In this document: positions 51,484-60,557 of the stretch, in pieces | How positions within the stretch are numbered: position 1 is the stretch's first letter | How the letters are laid out: each line of letters starts with the position of its first letter | Assembly (NCBI RefSeq): GCF_020164585.1 | Contig: NZ_JAIQZF010000007.1 | Coordinates: 107,556 to 171,555 of the forward strand | DNA length: 64,000 nt | Source of the DNA: Psychroflexus curvus | GTDB taxonomy: Bacteria; Bacteroidota; Bacteroidia; Flavobacteriales; Flavobacteriaceae | Direction of reading: 5' to 3' | The notes under the pieces: generated by a model | The model's database searches: none | Seen by the model: only the letters and a program-made list of their open reading frames with translations | What the model was told of the DNA's origin: nothing | Made by a program: the position numbers and the translations under genes

Positions 51484-53487
51484 ATGTCAGTTTTAGAATC
51501 AAAAATACCAGAAGGTCCTATAGAGAAAAAATGGACTAAACATAAAAACGAAATCAACCTTGTAAACCCAGCAAATAAGAGAAACATCGACATTATTGTC
51601 GTTGGAACAGGACTTGCAGGAGGAAGTGCTGCTGCAACTTTTGCAGAACTTGGCTACAATGTTAAAACATTTTGTTATCAGGACTCCCCTCGTCGTGCAC
51701 ACTCTATTGCAGCACAAGGAGGAATTAATGCTTCCAAAAATTACCAGGGTGACGGTGACTCCGACTACAGGTTGTTTTACGACACTGTAAAAGGGGGTGA
51801 CTATAGGTCCAGAGAAGCCAATGTATACAGACTTGCTGAAGTGTCTAGTAATATTATTGACCAGTGTGTAGCACAAGGTGTTCCTTTTGCCAGAGAATAC
51901 GGCGGCCTTTTGGATAACAGATCCTTTGGAGGTGTCCTGGTATCAAGAACCTTTTACGCTAAAGGCCAAACAGGACAACAATTATTACTCGGAGCGTATT
52001 CAGCAATGAATAGACAAATCAATAGAGGAAAGATCCAGACGTTCAACAGGCACGAAATGATGGATTTGGTGCTTGTAGATGGAAAAGCCAGAGGGATTAT
52101 CGCCCGTAATCTTGTTTCAGGAGAAATTGAAAGACATTCTGCTCACGCTGTTGTTCTAGCATCAGGTGGTTACGGAAACGTTTTTTACCTCTCTACAAAT
52201 GCTATGGGTAGTAATGTGATGGCAGCCTGGAGAGCTCATAAAAAAGGAGCCTTCTTCGCTAATCCCTGCTTTACACAAATTCACCCGACTTGTATTCCTG
52301 TTTCTGGTGATTTACAATCCAAATTGACGTTAATGTCAGAATCGTTGAGAAATGACGGTCGTATTTGGGTACCAAAACATGAAAAAGACGCTAAAGCTAT
52401 TCGTGGAGGTAAACTGAAACCTACCGAAATAGACGAAAATGACAGAGATTATTACTTAGAACGCAGATATCCTGCTTTTGGTAATCTGGTACCACGCGAT
52501 GTGGCATCCAGAGCTGCAAAAGAACGTTGTGACGAAGGTTACGGTGTTAACAAAACAGGACAGGCGGTTTATCTTGATTTTAAAGCAGCTATCGAGCGTT
52601 ATGGGAAAGAAAAAGCATTTACTTCCGGGCATAAAAACCCAAGTAAAGAAGAAATTATAAAACTAGGTGAAGAAGTTGTCGAGTCCAAGTATGGTAACTT
52701 ATTTGAAATGTATGAAAAGATTACAGACCAAAACCCCTACAAAACTCCCATGATGATTTTCCCTGCTGTGCATTACACTATGGGTGGACTTTGGGTAGAT
52801 TATAATTTAATGACAACAGTACCTGGCTGTTTTGCCGCTGGAGAAGCTAACTTTTCAGATCACGGCGCTAACAGACTTGGAGCTTCAGCTTTAATGCAAG
52901 GTCTTGCCGATGGATATTTCGTTCTTCCTTACACCATTGGAGATTATCTGGCAGATGACATTAGAACGGGACCAATTTCAACAGAAACGGAAGAGTTTGA
53001 AACCACGGAGAAAGCGGTCAAAGATAGAATCCAAAAGATGTTTGATGCCAAAGGCAAGAATCCTGTTGATTATTACCACAAGAAATTGGGTAAAATCATG
53101 TGGGACAAATGCGGCATGTCTCGTAATGAGAAAGAGCTAAGAGAAGCGATGGAGGAAATCAAAGAATTAAGAGAGGATTTCTGGAAGAATGTAAGAATAA
53201 CCGGTAAAGCTGAAACTAAAAATGCTGAATTAGAAAAAGCAGGACGAGTGGCAGATTTCTTGGAACTCGGTGAACTTTTTGCTAAAGATGCCCTGGAAAG
53301 AAATGAGTCTTGTGGAGGACACTTTAGAGAAGAATACCAAACTGAAGATGGTGAAGCCTTGAGAGATGACGAAAACTTTAAATTCGTCTCTGCCTGGGAG
53401 TATGTTGGAAATCCAAGAGATGCCAAACTTCACAAGGAGCAGCTAGAGTTTGAAAATATTGAATTAAAAACAAGAAGCTATAAATAA
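51484..53487 (+). CDS. sdhA: Succinate dehydrogenase flavoprotein subunit
   Basis: 667 residues. FAD-binding loop [21 protein letters not shown], histidyl-FAD attachment region [14 protein letters not shown], active-site [33 protein letters not shown] and the C-terminal [20 protein letters not shown]. It oxidises succinate to fumarate. It is 11 bases after sdhC and 7 bases before sdhB, in the order C-A-B that is usual for type B complexes. Confidence 0.97.
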   Translation: MSVLESKIPEGPIEKKWTKHKNEINLVNPANKRNIDIIVVGTGLAGGSAAATFAELGYNVKTFCYQDSPRRAHSIAAQGGINASKNYQGDGDSDYRLFYDTVKGGDYRSREANVYRLAEVSSNIIDQCVAQGVPFAREYGGLLDNRSFGGVLVSRTFYAKGQTGQQLLLGAYSAMNRQINRGKIQTFNRHEMMDLVLVDGKARGIIARNLVSGEIERHSAHAVVLASGGYGNVFYLSTNAMGSNVMAAWRAHKKGAFFANPCFTQIHPTCIPVSGDLQSKLTLMSESLRNDGRIWVPKHEKDAKAIRGGKLKPTEIDENDRDYYLERRYPAFGNLVPRDVASRAAKERCDEGYGVNKTGQAVYLDFKAAIERYGKEKAFTSGHKNPSKEEIIKLGEEVVESKYGNLFEMYEKITDQNPYKTPMMIFPAVHYTMGGLWVDYNLMTTVPGCFAAGEANFSDHGANRLGASALMQGLADGYFVLPYTIGDYLADDIRTGPISTETEEFETTEKAVKDRIQKMFDAKGKNPVDYYHKKLGKIMWDKCGMSRNEKELREAMEEIKELREDFWKNVRITGKAETKNAELEKAGRVADFLELGELFAKDALERNESCGGHFREEYQTEDGEALRDDENFKFVSAWEYVGNPRDAKLHKEQLEFENIELKTRSYK

Positions 53488-53494
53488 TTGACTT

Positions 53495-54241
53495 ATGAAG
53501 CTTAAACTAAAAGTATGGCGTCAGGAAGATGCTCAAGATAAAGGAGGATTTCAAAACTACGACGTAGAAGGAATCGATGGCGATATGTCATTTTTGGAAA
53601 TGCTCGATGTTTTAAATAATAATTTAGTCAACGAGGGTGTAGATCCTGTTGAATTTGATCACGATTGTAGAGAAGGCATATGTGGTTCATGTTCGTTGCA
53701 AATCAATGGAGAACCTCACGGACCAGACAGACGTATAACAACCTGTCAGCTCCACATGAGAAAGTTTAAAGACGGGGATGAAATCGTTATTGAGCCCTTC
53801 AGAGCGACTGCATTCCCTGTAATTAAAGATTTGGTGATAGATAGATCAGCATTTGACAGAATACAACATGCAGGAGGATATATCTCTGTGAATACCTCTG
53901 GTAATACTCAGGATGCCAATTCCATTCCTATTGAAAAGGAAAAAGCTGATGATGCGTTTTACGCAGCAACCTGTATTGGTTGTGGAGCCTGTGTAGCCGC
54001 TTGTAAAAACGCCAGTGCTATGCTGTTCACTTCAGCTAAGGTGTCTCAGTTTGCCCTACTACCACAAGGGGAGATTGAAGCCCACGAGCGTGTCTTAGAA
54101 ATGGTACATCAAATGGATAAAGAAGGCTTTGGTCACTGTACCAACACTGGTGCCTGTGAAATTGAATGTCCAAAAGGCATTTCTCTGGAAAACATCGCCA
54201 GAATGAATCGAGAATATCTAAGCGCTAGTGTTGCCGGATAA
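53495..54241 (+). CDS. sdhB: Succinate dehydrogenase iron-sulfur subunit
   Basis: 248 residues with three cluster-binding motifs: [13 protein letters not shown] plus a later Cys for [2Fe-2S], [14 protein letters not shown] for [4Fe-4S], and [15 protein letters not shown] for [3Fe-4S]. It carries electrons from SdhA to the quinone site in SdhC. A terminator follows. Confidence 0.97.
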   Translation: MKLKLKVWRQEDAQDKGGFQNYDVEGIDGDMSFLEMLDVLNNNLVNEGVDPVEFDHDCREGICGSCSLQINGEPHGPDRRITTCQLHMRKFKDGDEIVIEPFRATAFPVIKDLVIDRSAFDRIQHAGGYISVNTSGNTQDANSIPIEKEKADDAFYAATCIGCGACVAACKNASAMLFTSAKVSQFALLPQGEIEAHERVLEMVHQMDKEGFGHCTNTGACEIECPKGISLENIARMNREYLSASVAG

Positions 54242-54265
54242 GCTCTGTATAAACTGAATTAAATT

Positions 54266-54305
54266 AAAAAAAGCGTTTTAGATAACTTCTAAAACGCTTT
54301 TTTTA
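54266..54305 (+). terminator. Terminator of sdhCAB
   Basis: AAAGCGTTTTAGA and TTCTAAAACGCTTT form a 13-bp-class hairpin with a TAAC loop and a T-run. It separates sdh from the tiny-gene array that follows 140 bases later. Confidence 0.9.
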
Positions 54306-54447
54306 GTACAAGTTTTCTTAACTTTATAATTGCTTTTTTGCTTAAGAAGGCTGTTTCATAGTGATGATAGCCTATTTGACATGAGGATTAGTCCTTTGAA
54401 AAACTCAGGAAAGAAAATACGGTCAGATCTAAATTAATTCTAAGAAC

Positions 54448-54654
54448 ATGTTAACTAAGAGATTTAAAGTATTGATTGCTATCCCGTCAGTTATTCTGAT
54501 ATCTTTAATTGTAGCTGTTTTTGTGGATGAAGAGGCCAGTTATCTGAATTTTTATCAGAAACCGGTTTATATTTTTACAATGATTCAGGTTGTGGCTTTT
54601 ACGTTAGTGGCACAACAGCACTATATCAAGGATAAGAAGAAAACTGACTTTTAA
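54448..54654 (+). CDS. Tiny two-helix membrane protein, array gene 1
   Basis: 68 residues: a basic start (MLTKRFK), helix 1 about 8-25 (VLIAIPSVILISLIVAVFV), a loop with acidic and aromatic residues (DEEASYLNFYQKP), helix 2 about 39-55, and a basic end (HYIKDKKKTDF). First of seven consecutive small genes with the same topology. No family recognised. No strong promoter match lies upstream; the sdh terminator precedes it. Immunity-like membrane proteins have this size and layout, but that role is inferred from gene 6. Confidence 0.65.
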   Translation: MLTKRFKVLIAIPSVILISLIVAVFVDEEASYLNFYQKPVYIFTMIQVVAFTLVAQQHYIKDKKKTDF

Positions 54655-54684
54655 GCAATAATCGTGAATTAAAAATCTGATCTG

Positions 54685-54888
54685 ATGATAAATAAAAAAA
54701 CCCTCGTTTCTGTAATAAACTTGGCCATTGTTTTCGTGGTAGGGATTAATGTGGCTTACTTTATCACTGTTGAAAAAACTTTATTCGACGAGGGAAATCA
54801 AGGCATCAAAATTGTTTTGATAGCCTCTTTAGCGGCATTGGTGCTATGCAGGTTTTCGATACTAAAAGCGATTTCAAGAGGAAAATAA
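54685..54888 (+). CDS. Tiny two-helix membrane protein, array gene 2
   Basis: 67 residues: MINKKTLVS start, helix 1 about 9-26 (VINLAIVFVVGINVAYFI), acidic loop (EKTLFDEGNQG), helix 2 about 41-58, basic tail (KAISRGK). Thirty bases after gene 1. No family recognised. Confidence 0.65.
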   Translation: MINKKTLVSVINLAIVFVVGINVAYFITVEKTLFDEGNQGIKIVLIASLAALVLCRFSILKAISRGK

Positions 54889-54895
54889 TATCTGT

Positions 54896-55084
54896 ATGAA
54901 AAAAAATAATTTAAGCCAACAGCTATTAAAGATTATAGTCTATACATTAGAAATTAGTGGCTTAGTGGGTTTAGTTTTAATTCATAATGGAACTGTGGAT
55001 ATTCAATCCAGAATGCTATTCTATGGAACTGGGGCATTATTAATATTTTATCACTTTGCCAGTAAATACGGCTTATTAAAATAG
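54896..55084 (+). CDS. Tiny two-helix membrane protein, array gene 3
   Basis: 62 residues, start MKKNNLSQQLLK, helix 1 about 12-29 with a glycine pair (EISGLVGLVLIHNG), helix 2 about 40-57. Eight bases after gene 2, so almost certainly in one transcript. The sequence differs from the neighbours although the topology is shared. Confidence 0.65.
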   Translation: MKKNNLSQQLLKIIVYTLEISGLVGLVLIHNGTVDIQSRMLFYGTGALLIFYHFASKYGLLK

Positions 55085-55113
55085 CTTAGAAATTTGTTTA
55101 TCACTCTCTAAGA

Positions 55114-55293
55114 ATGAAGAAAAAGATTAATCAAATAGAATTTATTTTACTTTTAATAATTACTGTTCTATTAATTTTGGAGTTGATTGACCTCATGTCA
55201 TTTCAAAATTATGTGAAAGCTAGTTTGTACTTTATAATGAGTTTCATATTTATCAGACTATATTTTGTAAGTGAGAAAAAAAAGGATAGATGA
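55114..55293 (+). CDS. Tiny two-helix membrane protein, array gene 4
   Basis: 59 residues from the ATG at 55114: basic MKKK start, helix 1 about 8-26 (EFILLLIITVLLILELIDL), short loop, helix 2 about 36-53 (ASLYFIMSFIFIRLYFV), and tail SEKKKDR. The stop codon overlaps the next start (TGATG), a strong sign of translational coupling. Confidence 0.7.
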   Translation: MKKKINQIEFILLLIITVLLILELIDLMSFQNYVKASLYFIMSFIFIRLYFVSEKKKDR

Positions 55294-55457
55294 TGAAATT
55301 CAAAGTATTAGCATTACTGTCCACAATATTGATAATAGTTCTTGGGTTAAATCAGATTTTCGAGTTCTATATAATGAATACTTGGATAAATCTGTGCTTA
55401 ATAATAGTCACTCTTCTGGTAATAACGTATTCAATCTTTAAATTGAAAAGAGGATGA
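55293..55457 (+). CDS. Tiny two-helix membrane protein, array gene 5
   Basis: 54 residues: MKFK start, helix 1 about 5-21, loop with EFYIMNTW, helix 2 about 32-48, tail SIFKLKRG. It overlaps gene 4 and gene 6 at both ends (TGATG and ATGA overlaps). Confidence 0.7.
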   Translation: MKFKVLALLSTILIIVLGLNQIFEFYIMNTWINLCLIIVTLLVITYSIFKLKRG

Positions 55458-55624
55458 CTAACAATCAAAAAACTGCTTTAGGTATTTTAGGGGTTATTTC
55501 TACCCTTCTACTCTATTTTAGTTTTGAGGATATATTTTTTAAAAATTTTATGGTGATCCTAATTTCGCTGGCACTGATTTATTCTATGGTAGTAATTCAC
55601 AATCATGACAAAAAATCTAAATAA
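55454..55624 (+). CDS. Tiny two-helix membrane protein, array gene 6, paralog of the bacteriocin-locus gene
   Basis: 56 residues starting MTNNQKTALGILGVI and containing FEDIFFKNFMVI and IYSMVVIHNHDKKSK. It is collinear with the gene at 63498-63668: 37 of 56 residues identical without gaps, with EDIFFKNFMVI unchanged. The other gene sits directly behind two double-glycine peptides, so this family may be immunity proteins. Topology: helix 1 about 8-22, helix 2 about 33-49, basic end. It overlaps gene 5 (ATGA). Confidence 0.75.
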   Translation: MTNNQKTALGILGVISTLLLYFSFEDIFFKNFMVILISLALIYSMVVIHNHDKKSK

Positions 55625-55657
55625 CTAGTTGTCATGGATTAAAAGCTGATGTTGACA

Positions 55658-55831
55658 ATGAAAAAAGCACTCTATAACATTCTACTCATTGGTATTGCAA
55701 TACTTCTGATAAAGATTTTTGCCTTTGGAGAGCTTTCCTACCAACAACATAAAATTGAATTTACGGTGTTGATGCTCATTGGTTTATATTTTATTAGTAG
55801 AGACTATTTCAATAGAAAAAGACAAAAATAA
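55658..55831 (+). CDS. Tiny two-helix membrane protein, array gene 7
   Basis: 57 residues from the ATG at 55658 (60 from the ATG at 55649). MKKALYN start, helix 1 about 5-20, loop with GELSYQQHKIEF, helix 2 about 34-48, tail SRDYFNRKRQK. Last of the array; the M20 peptidase gene converges on it 87 bases later. No clear terminator hairpin lies between. Confidence 0.65.
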   Translation: MKKALYNILLIGIAILLIKIFAFGELSYQQHKIEFTVLMLIGLYFISRDYFNRKRQK

Positions 55832-55917
55832 ATATACGAATTGCGTAAACTTAAAGACTAATTTTATCAATAAAGTCTTTCATCAATTCAAAACCAATCC
55901 AATTCTGACTAGCTATT

Positions 55918-57204
55918 TTATTCACTCCCAAGCCGATGAATTAAAAGTGCTGCTCTCTCTGTAAGCGGAATAAAGGTTTCAAGGTTGACCGTTTCGGATG
56001 GAGAATGAGCGCCATTGCCCATCGCTCCCAGACCATCCAAACCATCCACATACTGCGCTATAAATGAAATATCGGCGGCACCACGGCGACCAGGGTCATA
56101 AGCCTTGACTTCTCCATACCCAAGATTCTGACTAACCTCATCCAAAACCTCAAGAAGCTTAGCATTCCCTTCGGTGGGTTCCATGGCTGGATAGGAATCT
56201 GAGAAGCTGATAACCGCGGACGTCTGAGGTAAATTATTTTTCACAATCGCTCTCATCTTGTCTCGCGTTTTTTCTTTCTGCTCTTCAGAAATAAAACGCA
56301 AGCCCCCATAAACTTCGAGCTCACTCGCGACAACATTAGTTTTTCCAAAAGCGGTTCCTGTTGATGTGTTGGAATCGTACTCTACTTTGGTCCCCCCTAG
56401 AATAACCCCTGGATTAAAGCTTAGCAGGTCCTCCCCTTTGACATCCTCATAAAAAGAATGGAGTATTCTAGAGGCTTCAAAAATAGCACCTGCTCCCGTA
56501 TTTTCGTTAAAGATGCCGGATGAATGTGCCTGTTTACCCTTCACTTTCAAAGTCCATCCGCTGGAGCCCCTCCTAGCAACCGTGGCATAATTCATTCCCG
56601 ATGCTGTCTCAAAACCTAAAGCGATGTCCGCTTTTTTTCCTGCTTCTACAAGATCATGTCGACTAATACTTAAGGGTTTCCCAGGTTTTTCTTCGTCTCC
56701 GGTAAAGGCTACAATTATATGCTTGTTATCCAGTTCACCAGCGGCCTCTAAAGCTTTGAGCGCATAAATGATGATGGCATTCCCGCCTTTCATATCATTA
56801 GCCCCCGGGCCTTCTGCAGTTTTACCTGAACGTGAGAAGGATTGAAATTCATGATCTTCCTCAAAAACGGTATCCAAATGACCTATCAATAGAATAGTTT
56901 TTCCGCTCCCGCCTTTAATTTCTGCAAAAAGATGACCCGCTCTGTTCAAACTATCCGGCATGCTTATCCAGCGTGTATCGAAACCCAAATACTCCAGTTC
57001 TTTTTTGTATAACATTCCTACTTTACGAACGCCATCAAGGTTAAGTGTACCACTATTGATATTGACCGTTTGTTCAAGAAAATTTATTTGCTCCTGCTCA
57101 TTCAACTTTAGAAAATTAAGCATTTGTTCTTCTTTTGAAGAAATTTCCTGAGCCAGTGTAGATATGGTCGTCATTAACACCAAAAATAAAACCTGATATT
57201 TCAT
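55918..57204 (-). CDS. M20 family metallopeptidase, secreted
   Basis: 428 residues with a signal peptide (cleavage near STLAQ, residue 19). Zinc motifs: LIGHLDTVF and GANDMKGG, FTGDEEKPG, then the lid domain with GKQAHSSGIF, and a C-terminal NGAHSPSETVNLET. The pattern is that of glutamate carboxypeptidase-like peptidases. Metal-binding His, Asp and Glu are intact. It stands alone, convergent with the tiny-gene array. Confidence 0.9.
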   Translation of the reverse strand: MKYQVLFLVLMTTISTLAQEISSKEEQMLNFLKLNEQEQINFLEQTVNINSGTLNLDGVRKVGMLYKKELEYLGFDTRWISMPDSLNRAGHLFAEIKGGSGKTILLIGHLDTVFEEDHEFQSFSRSGKTAEGPGANDMKGGNAIIIYALKALEAAGELDNKHIIVAFTGDEEKPGKPLSISRHDLVEAGKKADIALGFETASGMNYATVARRGSSGWTLKVKGKQAHSSGIFNENTGAGAIFEASRILHSFYEDVKGEDLLSFNPGVILGGTKVEYDSNTSTGTAFGKTNVVASELEVYGGLRFISEEQKEKTRDKMRAIVKNNLPQTSAVISFSDSYPAMEPTEGNAKLLEVLDEVSQNLGYGEVKAYDPGRRGAADISFIAQYVDGLDGLGAMGNGAHSPSETVNLETFIPLTERAALLIHRLGSE

Positions 57205-57291
57205 AAGTTGAGAATTACAATTAATCCAAATATAATTAAATGGACATTGGCAAGCTAACGGATAAAGCTTTTGATAAGTACAGAGTTAAAA

Positions 57292-58209
57292 CTAACTCTT
57301 AAATATATTTCTGTACACAAAAGGCGTTTGTTCTTTAAGTGTGGACTCACACTCCTGTAAAGTTTGTTTATACAGGGATTTCAAAATCTTGGGCCGTATA
57401 ATCCTAACATTATACATCCAAAGAAATAACCAACCCATCAATTCTCTGTTGATTCCACAATGCATTGTCATAAGATAGGTGCCATTAGTTTTGGTTATTT
57501 TTTGAGAAGAATGCCAGTGATGGTCTTCAATGAATCGACCCGTAGCAGAAGTAAATTCAATTTCTATATCGTGAACCTGATCATCAATATTTTTGGTGAC
57601 TCCGAAGCGTTTATTGAGTTCCTGATCGACTGCATTTTTCATGTTTTGAAAATCCGAAAAAGATTTGCTGAGATTGATCTGTACCAGTTGACGAATCCCA
57701 TAAACTTCAACTGTTTTGGTTTTACAATTCATACAGGCTAGATAATAGGAAGCTCTATGCAGAATCAATTTTACCGGACAAACAATCAGTTTAGAAGCAT
57801 CCAAATCTAAATTGTGTCCTGTCTCATCGTCTTTAACCAATTCTATTTCTAATGTCTTTCTTTGATAAATAGCTGTTTCAATTCCTTCTAAAGCTTTGAC
57901 TTTTTTTACATCAAGATTTTGATGATAGAAGCGTGTAGATTCTGTATAAACAGAATCAAAGCCAACAGGCTTAAGATTGGGCTCTAATGATTTTTTGATA
58001 TAAAAGTACTTTTTTCCCTCTAAGAAATAACTTTTTAGCTCCTCATCATGAGGTACTATATCCTGTAAAGATTTGAGGTCTCTTTGCAATTGCCTCTGAG
58101 ACACAGAAAATCCCTTTTCGCTTAGAATCATCATTAGTTGTTCTGATGTGTATTCATTTTCCTTAATAATCTTAACAATAAAGGACAAACGTCTTAAGTA
58201 TTCACCCAT
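57292..58209 (-). CDS. WYL-domain transcriptional regulator
   Basis: 305 residues: an N-terminal helix-turn-helix (YTSEQLMMILSEKGFSVSQRQLQRDLKSL, about 16-45), a WYL domain with PVKLILHRASYYLACM near 145-160 and the GIRQL strand, and a WCX-like C-terminal region. WYL proteins sense nucleic acids or nucleotides and repress promoters. It has a small palindrome just upstream of its start, so it may regulate itself. Its targets are unknown; no defence genes lie beside it. Confidence 0.85.
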   Translation of the reverse strand: MGEYLRRLSFIVKIIKENEYTSEQLMMILSEKGFSVSQRQLQRDLKSLQDIVPHDEELKSYFLEGKKYFYIKKSLEPNLKPVGFDSVYTESTRFYHQNLDVKKVKALEGIETAIYQRKTLEIELVKDDETGHNLDLDASKLIVCPVKLILHRASYYLACMNCKTKTVEVYGIRQLVQINLSKSFSDFQNMKNAVDQELNKRFGVTKNIDDQVHDIEIEFTSATGRFIEDHHWHSSQKITKTNGTYLMTMHCGINRELMGWLFLWMYNVRIIRPKILKSLYKQTLQECESTLKEQTPFVYRNIFKS

Positions 58210-58214
58210 GATTG

Positions 58215-58227
58215 GACATTTTATGTC
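58215..58227. promoter_or_regulatory. Short palindrome upstream of the WYL regulator
   Basis: GACAT-TTT-ATGTC, six bases before the start of the regulator gene on the minus strand. Could be an operator; the short length makes chance possible. Confidence 0.3.
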
Positions 58228-58320
58228 GTTTTAGAAAATAAATATAAGAAAAATGGCAATCGGATATAACTTTGCACAAGAAAAAGATATTTACTAGAGC
58301 TTCATCCTAATCTCTGTAAA

Positions 58321-58358
58321 TAAAGACACCTGCATATGAACAGGTGTCTTATTTTTTT
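58321..58358. terminator. Intrinsic terminator after the threonine dehydrogenase gene
   Basis: AAGACACCTG at 58323-58332 and CAGGTGTCTT at 58341-58350, with an 8-base loop and T-run to one side and A-rich bases to the other; works on both strands. Confidence 0.82.
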
Positions 58359-58397
58359 AAATCGTATCTATTTAAATGGTTTAAGAGAAAGTAAATA

Positions 58398-59354
58398 TTA
58401 GTTCACTTCTTTCATTGACTTCACTCCTACAAGCATTTCTTTTACAATCATCTCTAAGTCAAAATCTTTTTTCCATCCCCAATCTGATGCAGCTTCAGAA
58501 TCATCAATACTATTTGGCCAGGAATCGGCGATGTCTTGTCTAAAATCCGATTCATAATTCATTTCAAAATCTGGAATGTGTTTTTTGACTTCAGCATAAA
58601 GTTCTTCTGGAGTAAAACTAACCCCCGCCAAATTGTAAGACGATCTTATTTTGATAGACTCTGTTGGAGCGTCCATTATGGATATAGTTGCGTTTATAGC
58701 ATCATCCATATACATCATCGGTAAAGTGGTTTCCTGGGATAAAAAAGAAGTATAACTTGAGGATTTAAGTGCTTCATGAAATATTTCTATAGCATAATCG
58801 GTAGTTCCGCCACCAGGAGGTGTTTTGTAACTTATTAATCCTGGGTAACGAATACTTCTTACATCCACACCGTAGCGCTTATAATAATAGGCACACCAGC
58901 GTTCCCCGGCTTGTTTGCTTATGCCGTAAACGGTTGTTGGCTCCATGATGGTTTGTTGAGGCGTATCTACCTTTGGGGTAGTCGGTCCAAAAACAGCAAT
59001 ACTTGAGGGCCAAAATATTTTATTTACCAATTTCTCTTTACCAAGATTCAATACATTGAATAAAGACGTCATGTTGAGATCCCAGCCTTTTTCCGGAAAC
59101 TTCTCGGCTGTACCGCTAAGCATGGCCGCCATCATATAAACTGTATCGATATCATGTGTTAAAACCACTGTTTTGAAATTATCATAATCTGTAGCGTCCA
59201 GTATTTCAAAAGGGCCAGAAGCAAGCTCAGGAGAAGTTGATGATTTTATGTCACTTGCAATTACAGCATCTTCACCATGAATGTCTCGTAAAGCAAGAGT
59301 GAGTTCAGAACCAATCTGACCACAAGCACCAACGATTAATATCTTAGAGGGCAT
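58398..59354 (-). CDS. SDR-type L-threonine 3-dehydrogenase
   Basis: 318 residues, extended short-chain dehydrogenase. The NAD loop is ILIVGACGQIGSEL, the active site TVYGISKQAGERW (Tyr-x-x-x-Lys) and the motif PPGGGTTDYAIEIF is diagnostic for this threonine dehydrogenase type, known from cold-adapted flavobacteria and vertebrates. It oxidises threonine to 2-amino-3-ketobutyrate, for glycine production. No kbl (glycine C-acetyltransferase) gene is adjacent. The start codon is close to a divergent promoter region for the lipoprotein gene. Confidence 0.88.
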   Translation of the reverse strand: MPSKILIVGACGQIGSELTLALRDIHGEDAVIASDIKSSTSPELASGPFEILDATDYDNFKTVVLTHDIDTVYMMAAMLSGTAEKFPEKGWDLNMTSLFNVLNLGKEKLVNKIFWPSSIAVFGPTTPKVDTPQQTIMEPTTVYGISKQAGERWCAYYYKRYGVDVRSIRYPGLISYKTPPGGGTTDYAIEIFHEALKSSSYTSFLSQETTLPMMYMDDAINATISIMDAPTESIKIRSSYNLAGVSFTPEELYAEVKKHIPDFEMNYESDFRQDIADSWPNSIDDSEAASDWGWKKDFDLEMIVKEMLVGVKSMKEVN

Positions 59355-59441
59355 ATTTTTAAATTTTATGCAAATTTAAGCTTTGAAAGAGATATCAGAA
59401 TAAAAAATTCGTAATTATGATAAACTTAGAGATTCAACCTC

Positions 59442-59449
59442 TACATTTG
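59442..59449 (+). promoter_or_regulatory. -7 promoter element for the lipoprotein gene
   Basis: TACATTTG matches TAnnTTTG and ends 18 bases before the ATG at 59468. The -33 part is not clear. Confidence 0.5.
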
Positions 59450-59467
59450 GTTTGAAAATAATTAATT

Positions 59468-60010
59468 ATGAAATTGAAATCTTTAGTTGCTGGCTTTTTT
59501 GCTCTTGTTATTTTGACGCTTGCAGCATCCTGTACTGACCAAAAAAAAGAAGAGGGTAAAAGCGAAAGTAAAGCTGTAATTCCTGCTCAGCTTCAGAAAA
59601 AAATCAATCTGGACAGTATAAAGCCGGTGGCCTTGTCAGAAAAATCGAAAAGGCTAACGGAAGATTGGATCATGTACATAGCTCTGAATTCTGAAGTAGA
59701 ACGATTAGAGAATTACACCATTCTTGATGTTGTGAATAATTCAGAAACCATAGAAGATGTTGTGGATTCCTTGTCCGTAACAGTTCCTGAAACTTTTGAA
59801 ACCAATGCCATTAAGGCCAGGATCATCACGCTTAAAACACATGCTAAATTACTTCAGGAAAATTCAAAACGTATTGAACCCAACCCTAAAAAAATTGAGG
59901 ACCTGAGTGCCAAACTGAAATTAGACTTTAACAACCTCAACATTCAGTTAAATGAGGTTTTTATTATTCAAGAAAGCACTGTTCAATCTGAAACTAACTC
60001 AACTCAATAA
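59468..60010 (+). CDS. Predicted lipoprotein of unknown function
   Basis: 180 residues with a lipoprotein signal ending LAASC (Cys22), then a charged linker (DQKKEEGKSESK) and a helical body rich in Glu, Lys and Asn. I do not recognise a domain. The next gene starts three bases after its stop, so the two are co-transcribed. Confidence 0.65.
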   Translation: MKLKSLVAGFFALVILTLAASCTDQKKEEGKSESKAVIPAQLQKKINLDSIKPVALSEKSKRLTEDWIMYIALNSEVERLENYTILDVVNNSETIEDVVDSLSVTVPETFETNAIKARIITLKTHAKLLQENSKRIEPNPKKIEDLSAKLKLDFNNLNIQLNEVFIIQESTVQSETNSTQ

Positions 60011-60013
60011 CCA

Positions 60014-60502
60014 ATGACAAAGCCAATCCTTTTAATCCTTTCGCTGCTATTTACAGCCTCAGGCTTTGCTCAAACTGAAAAGATAGACTCTACTATCGAT
60101 AGATGGCATAAAGCTGCTGAGGAAGCTGATTTTAATACTTACTTTGGATTGATGACCGATGACGCCGTTTTCGTAGGTTCAGATGCTTCTGAAGTTTGGA
60201 ACTATACAGAATTTAAAGCCTTTTCTAAGCCTTATTTTGATGCTGGCAAAGCCTGGACGTTTATACCCGTGAACCGAAATGTTTATAGCGATGAAAATCA
60301 AAACATAGCCTGGTTTGATGAAGTTCTGAATTCTGATCACATGGGAGTGTGTAGAGGATCTGGAGTACTTATTCAGACTAAAAATGGCGAATGGAAAATA
60401 AAACATTATGTGCTTTCGCTGGCTGTACCGAATCCGTTGGTCGACCAACTTGTTGAGCAAAAGTCAAAGTTAGACCACAAATACCTGGAGTCTCAGCACT
60501 GA
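60014..60502 (+). CDS. Secreted NTF2-like protein
   Basis: 162 residues with a signal peptide (cleavage near SGFAQ, residue 20). The body matches the SnoaL/NTF2-like fold: ...DRWHKAAEEADFNTYFGLMTDDAVFVGSDASEVW..., FKAFSKPYFDAGKAWTFIPV, IAWFDEVLNS and a final strand GVLIQTKNGEWKIKHYVLS. Families with this fold bind small molecules or act as isomerases; the role is unknown. It lies three bases behind the lipoprotein gene. Confidence 0.75.
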   Translation: MTKPILLILSLLFTASGFAQTEKIDSTIDRWHKAAEEADFNTYFGLMTDDAVFVGSDASEVWNYTEFKAFSKPYFDAGKAWTFIPVNRNVYSDENQNIAWFDEVLNSDHMGVCRGSGVLIQTKNGEWKIKHYVLSLAVPNPLVDQLVEQKSKLDHKYLESQH

Positions 60503-60557
60503 GTTTTCTTTCATCAGGAAAAAGCTGTATTTTTAACCCAAATTAAAATAATAAACT

